Positions 7,840 to 10,195 of a stretch of DNA of 10,195 nucleotides are shown piece after piece. Source of the DNA: Asterionellopsis glacialis (lineage: Eukaryota; Bacillariophyta; Plagiogrammaphyceae; Rhaphoneidales; Asterionellopsidaceae); contig WKLE02001102.1 in the NCBI GenBank assembly GCA_014885115.2, positions 1 through 10,195 of the forward strand, read 5' to 3'. A program made the translations under genes and the position numbers. How positions within the stretch are numbered: position 1 is the first letter of the stretch; each line of letters opens with the position of its first letter. The notes under the pieces are model-generated. The model was given only the letters and a program-made list of their open reading frames with translations. It was not told the origin of the DNA and made no database searches.

Positions 7840-8610
7840 ATGTTTGAACGAAAAAGTCATAACTTGATCAAAATCAATTCACATATCATGGTACTTGATG
7901 TTGAACGGTTGGAACTGATATTGGTACGATTTTCCTTTGGACGGTCCTTTCGTAAGTTGGCTCAAACCTACAAGAGTCAACAAAAACATCAAAATAATCA
8001 TTCTCAGTACTTTGATAGTTTGCCCCAACAATTTTTTTGTAACATCATTACAAGATTGAATTATATATTACATCATCGTACGTCACGTTTGAAAATGGAC
8101 GATGTTTTATTTTTACATGAAAGTATAGGAATCATGAGAGTGATGAATGGGAATTTCTCGGGTGCGATTGGGTCCTTTACACGTGCCTTGTGGATTCAAC
8201 GACATAGTGATGATTGGTTCCATGTCGGAGTGACGCAACAACGGTTAGCCACGGCGTATCGACAACAGGGTAATAAAACTAAAGATTATGCCCAGGCATT
8301 GAAAATGTTTCAAAAAGCATTGCATAATTATAAAAAATCGGGACTTGATAATAGTACACCTCACGTATCGTCCGTGGCTGATGAAATGGTGGATTTAATT
8401 GAAAGGATTGAAGGATTAAGTGAAAGACTTATACAACAAAATGGTAAATATTTGCAAACCATGAGGAAAACATCCATGGATCTAGGTAGTACTGGTGATG
8501 GTGTTGCAGACAACAACAATAACAACAACAGTCAGAATAACAACAATGGTTTGCCAGAGAGTCATCATACCTTTATGCGTTCCATATCACAAAAAAAACT
8601 TTCCATATAA
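7840..8610 (+). CDS. Small two-repeat TPR protein with Asn-rich tail
   Basis: A single-exon frame of 256 residues begins at the first ATG after an in-frame stop at 7762. Residues 1-85 are basic and polar with no recognised motif. Residues about 88-121 (IGIMRVMNGNFSGAIGSFTRAL) and 129-163 (LATAYRQQGN... YAQALKMFQKAL) fit the tetratricopeptide consensus: small residue at position 8, Ala/aromatic spacing, and Ala near position 27. An amphipathic helix follows around 175-215. The end holds two Asn runs (225-230 and 233-236) and a basic SISQKKLSI terminus. TPRs are protein-protein interaction scaffolds; the partner is unknown. No signal peptide or membrane segment is evident, so a cytosolic or nuclear location is likely. 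The initiator is fairly secure, but an upstream exon cannot be excluded. Confidence 0.75.
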   Translation: MFERKSHNLIKINSHIMVLDVERLELILVRFSFGRSFRKLAQTYKSQQKHQNNHSQYFDSLPQQFFCNIITRLNYILHHRTSRLKMDDVLFLHESIGIMRVMNGNFSGAIGSFTRALWIQRHSDDWFHVGVTQQRLATAYRQQGNKTKDYAQALKMFQKALHNYKKSGLDNSTPHVSSVADEMVDLIERIEGLSERLIQQNGKYLQTMRKTSMDLGSTGDGVADNNNNNNSQNNNNGLPESHHTFMRSISQKKLSI

Positions 8611-9269
8611 GAGTTTGAACAAAAAGAAGGCAACTGCAAAGTCATATTGAGAAAGAAAAGATCAAAACGAAAGAGTAGAAAAAAGAGAGTCAAAGTAAAA
8701 GAGATTTTATAGTATTGAAAAAGTACAAAATCTAATACAACATAAAGTACACGTACATACATACATACAAGAGAGAGAGAAAGAAAAAGAGATATTAAAT
8801 GAGAGAAACACAATTTATTGTAATATATAGGGGAGGGGTAGTAACAGGCAGTCTATAGTCATGTATAACAATTGAGATAAAACAACAAGGTTTTTTCGGC
8901 ACTCTAGAGTTTTCTTTTTATATATTATTTGAAAAAGTTGCCGTGATTCACAGCCGAGTTCTGCCTTTGGTTCCTGACATGGTTATCCGGTGAAACCCAA
9001 GGAAATGATCTGATGTACATATTCGAAAATGCAGAAGTACAGTACTTCACACATGGCATTGAATCAAGAACTTTTGAAAACGAACTGTGAGTCTTCCCCC
9101 AAAAGTGGTGCCGTACGTAGCAAACGCAAATACTGCTTAGAGTTACTTTCTCTATGTAGTTTGCTGTAAATATTACACCGCAAGGAGGTATAATTTTGAC
9201 TATTATGTCAACGTCAAATTGATTGTTCTCTACGTAAAGTGGCCAATAACTTTTTTTACTTGGTTCACT
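8611..9269. other. Convergent 3' region between the TPR and MAPR genes
   Basis: About 660 bp between two stop codons. The first 200 bp is strongly purine-rich on the plus strand and ends in TACA and GA microsatellites. Farther on is a 15-bp palindrome, GAAGTAC-A-GTACTTC (9034-9048). No gene or structured RNA was recognised. It presumably holds both 3' UTRs and polyadenylation sites. Confidence 0.6.
8754..8780 (+). repeat. Compound microsatellite (TACA)4 followed by a GA run
   Basis: Four TACA units (8754-8769) are followed directly by about five GA units, in the probable 3' UTR of the TPR gene. Such tracts vary in length between individuals. Confidence 0.75.
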
Positions 9270-9761
9270 TTATGGACGCTCTTTCTGATTATAAAATTCG
9301 GTTATACGTCCTTTAATAAAATATTTTTCATTAAAATAATGTGTCCATGATTGCAATGATTTTACATCATCCTTGGAAAGAGAATGCCAACAATCTGTAC
9401 GATTAATATCGTGCGGATCAAGACTCATTTTTGCAAGTGCAACAGTAGCATCCTTACCCTTCCAGAGTGAATACGATGATTGGAACATATCTGAAGATGA
9501 TACATCATATACCATTCCATTCGACGAAAAGTACGTTGGTTTATTATTTGTACCATTGTATTGAGATAATTCTGCTAATGATATGTATGGTGCGATGTGT
9601 TGTACAATACCATTATGCAATCTTATAAAGGAGCCTTTGATGTCATATCCATTTGGACCATTACTTTTTCGCATAGGATGACATGTTTGATAATCATAGG
9701 CAACAAACATTCCAACAGATCCAATGGCAGACCCACCTAGAACAGCCACAGCCCTGTTCAT
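9270..9761 (-). CDS. MAPR-family cytochrome b5-like haem-binding protein, N-terminally membrane-anchored
   Basis: A complete 163-residue frame whose ATG follows an in-frame TAG three codons upstream. Residues 4-22 form a Gly/Val/Ala-rich hydrophobic segment likely to be a signal anchor. Residues about 60-153 match the cytochrome b5-like haem/steroid-binding domain of the PGRMC/neudesin type: SLAELSQYNG (61-70), PTYFSSNGMVYDVS (75-88), YSLWKGKDATVALAKMSLD (97-115) and FNEKYFIKGRI (143-153). Y97 aligns with the haem-ligating Tyr of PGRMC1, and K146-Y147 with its Lys-Tyr haem contacts. The second haem-pocket Tyr appears replaced by Phe93 or lost. Known relatives sit in ER or other membranes and carry haem or support P450 and sterol enzymes; the partner here is unknown. 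The size fits a minimal MAPR, and a strongly acidic C-tail is absent. Confidence 0.85.
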   Translation of the reverse strand: MNRAVAVLGGSAIGSVGMFVAYDYQTCHPMRKSNGPNGYDIKGSFIRLHNGIVQHIAPYISLAELSQYNGTNNKPTYFSSNGMVYDVSSSDMFQSSYSLWKGKDATVALAKMSLDPHDINRTDCWHSLSKDDVKSLQSWTHYFNEKYFIKGRITEFYNQKERP

Positions 9762-10081
9762 GATATACTACAGGATTCGTTTGAGGATAATTTGTAGACT
9801 GTATATAGCGACTGGTTTCTCTCTTGCTGTAGAGACTTTTTACTTTTGACAAAGGACTTTTTTGTTTTTATCTATTCTGTAGCAATAAGTTATTTCCGGA
9901 TTTTTCTCAACTTGACTTGATGATATTCACGTTTCACGCACTTACAGAAGATCAAGAGTCTCCAGAGTCTTGTCCAACAGTATAATATATATATATTATG
10001 ATATCGAAGGTTATCCTATCGATTCTTTTCTGCCCTGTTCTTGTTCGTCTGATCCAAAGTCCAAAAAAAAGATTTTTCACC
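9762..10081. promoter_or_regulatory. Short divergent promoter region shared by the MAPR gene and the right-edge gene
   Basis: About 320 bp separate two outward-facing starts, so control elements may be shared. It contains T-rich tracts, an 18-bp AT palindrome at 9982-9999 and a TATATA at about 9800. This is an inference from layout; no specific factor site is recognised. Confidence 0.4.
9982..9999. promoter_or_regulatory. 18-bp AT palindrome, candidate TATA region
   Basis: ATAATATAT and ATATATTAT form an exact palindrome ending within an ATG at 9998. It lies about 83-100 bp before the preferred start at 10082, a reasonable core-promoter distance. It could equally be a plain AT microsatellite. 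Confidence 0.4.
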
Positions 10082-10105
10082 ATGATTCAAAGTCGAAAAA
10101 TCTTT
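10068..10105 (+). repeat. Perfect 11-bp inverted repeat enclosing the start codon
   Basis: AAAGATTTTTC (10068-10078) and GAAAAATCTTT (10095-10105) are exact reverse complements. The 16-nt loop carries the ATG at 10082. The sequence also shows an imperfect direct repeat: GATCCAAAGTC at 10051 and GATTCAAAGTC at 10084. In RNA this could form an AU-rich hairpin at the initiation site. Confidence 0.7.
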
Positions 10106-10195
10106 CCGTACTCAAGGACGGACGCCCTCCTCATCATTTGTCTCCCATTCATCAGTCGTGCCTCCCTCCAACACAAGAAACCCACAATAAAAAAC
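10082..10195 (+). CDS. N-terminus of an unidentified probable secretory-pathway protein (cut by right edge)
   Basis: Thirty-eight codons open to the window end, beginning caccATG. The peptide has a basic start (MIQSRKIFPYSR), a hydrophobic stretch (ALLIICLPFI, 15-24) and a plausible cleavage site after SRA (25-27). This is a classical signal-peptide layout. No aromatic residue follows the cut, so the diatom plastid ASAFAP-type motif is not evident. An in-frame ATG at 9998 would add 28 residues, also with a hydrophobic stretch, after a stop at 9983. I prefer 10082 because 9998 overlaps the AT palindrome, but the choice is open. The function cannot be told from this piece. Confidence 0.5.
   Translation, partial: MIQSRKIFPYSRTDALLIICLPFISRASLQHKKPTIKN

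Noticed and set aside
8565..8813. 82-codon minus-strand frame rich in Phe/Leu/Ser
   Set aside because: The reverse reading of the purine-rich 3' region and microsatellite.
1..10195. CRISPR array, integrase, attachment sites, phage or defence genes
   Set aside because: No regularly spaced repeats and no such protein families were seen; gene structure is eukaryotic.

Overview
This is a eukaryotic nuclear window of about 10.2 kb, AT-rich overall. Three things show this: short GT-AG introns of 83-109 bp that restore protein families when removed, single genes with long flanks in place of operons, and no Shine-Dalgarno sites. The gene types, compact introns, Asn-rich tail and GTAC-rich intergenic palindromes would fit a microalga such as a diatom or another stramenopile. 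That assignment is inference; nothing here fixes the species.

Layout. (1) 1-3048, minus strand: three exons of a large membrane protein that runs off the left edge. A 426-residue low-complexity, Ser/Thr-Pro-rich tail and a charged linker precede about ten membrane segments resembling the SLAC1/TehA/Mae1 (TDT) anion channel and transporter family. (2) 3049-4162: a divergent intergenic region with a GTAC-dense inverted-repeat module and a perfect 19-bp palindrome. (3) 4163-5383, plus strand: a three-exon SAM-dependent methyltransferase of the METTL21-like (Methyltransf_16) family with a 31-nt middle exon. (4) 5384-7839: about 2.4 kb with no convincing gene, but with a tiny Cys-rich reading frame (minus strand) and several palindromes. 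One palindrome core is shared with region 2. (5) 7840-8610, plus strand: an intronless two-TPR protein with an Asn-rich tail. (6) 8611-9269: the convergent 3' region, purine-rich with microsatellites. (7) 9270-9761, minus strand: a membrane-anchored MAPR/cytochrome b5-like haem-binding protein. (8) 9762-10081: a short divergent promoter region with an AT palindrome. (9) 10082 to the right edge, plus strand: the first 38 codons of a probable secretory-pathway protein whose ATG sits in the loop of a perfect 11-bp hairpin.

The genes do not form an evident pathway; they look like an ordinary eukaryotic neighbourhood of two divergent pairs and one convergent pair. I found no convincing new multi-gene system. 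The points most worth a second look are the long regulated-looking tail on the channel, the start-codon hairpin at the right edge, the Cys-rich mini-ORF and the shared intergenic palindromes.
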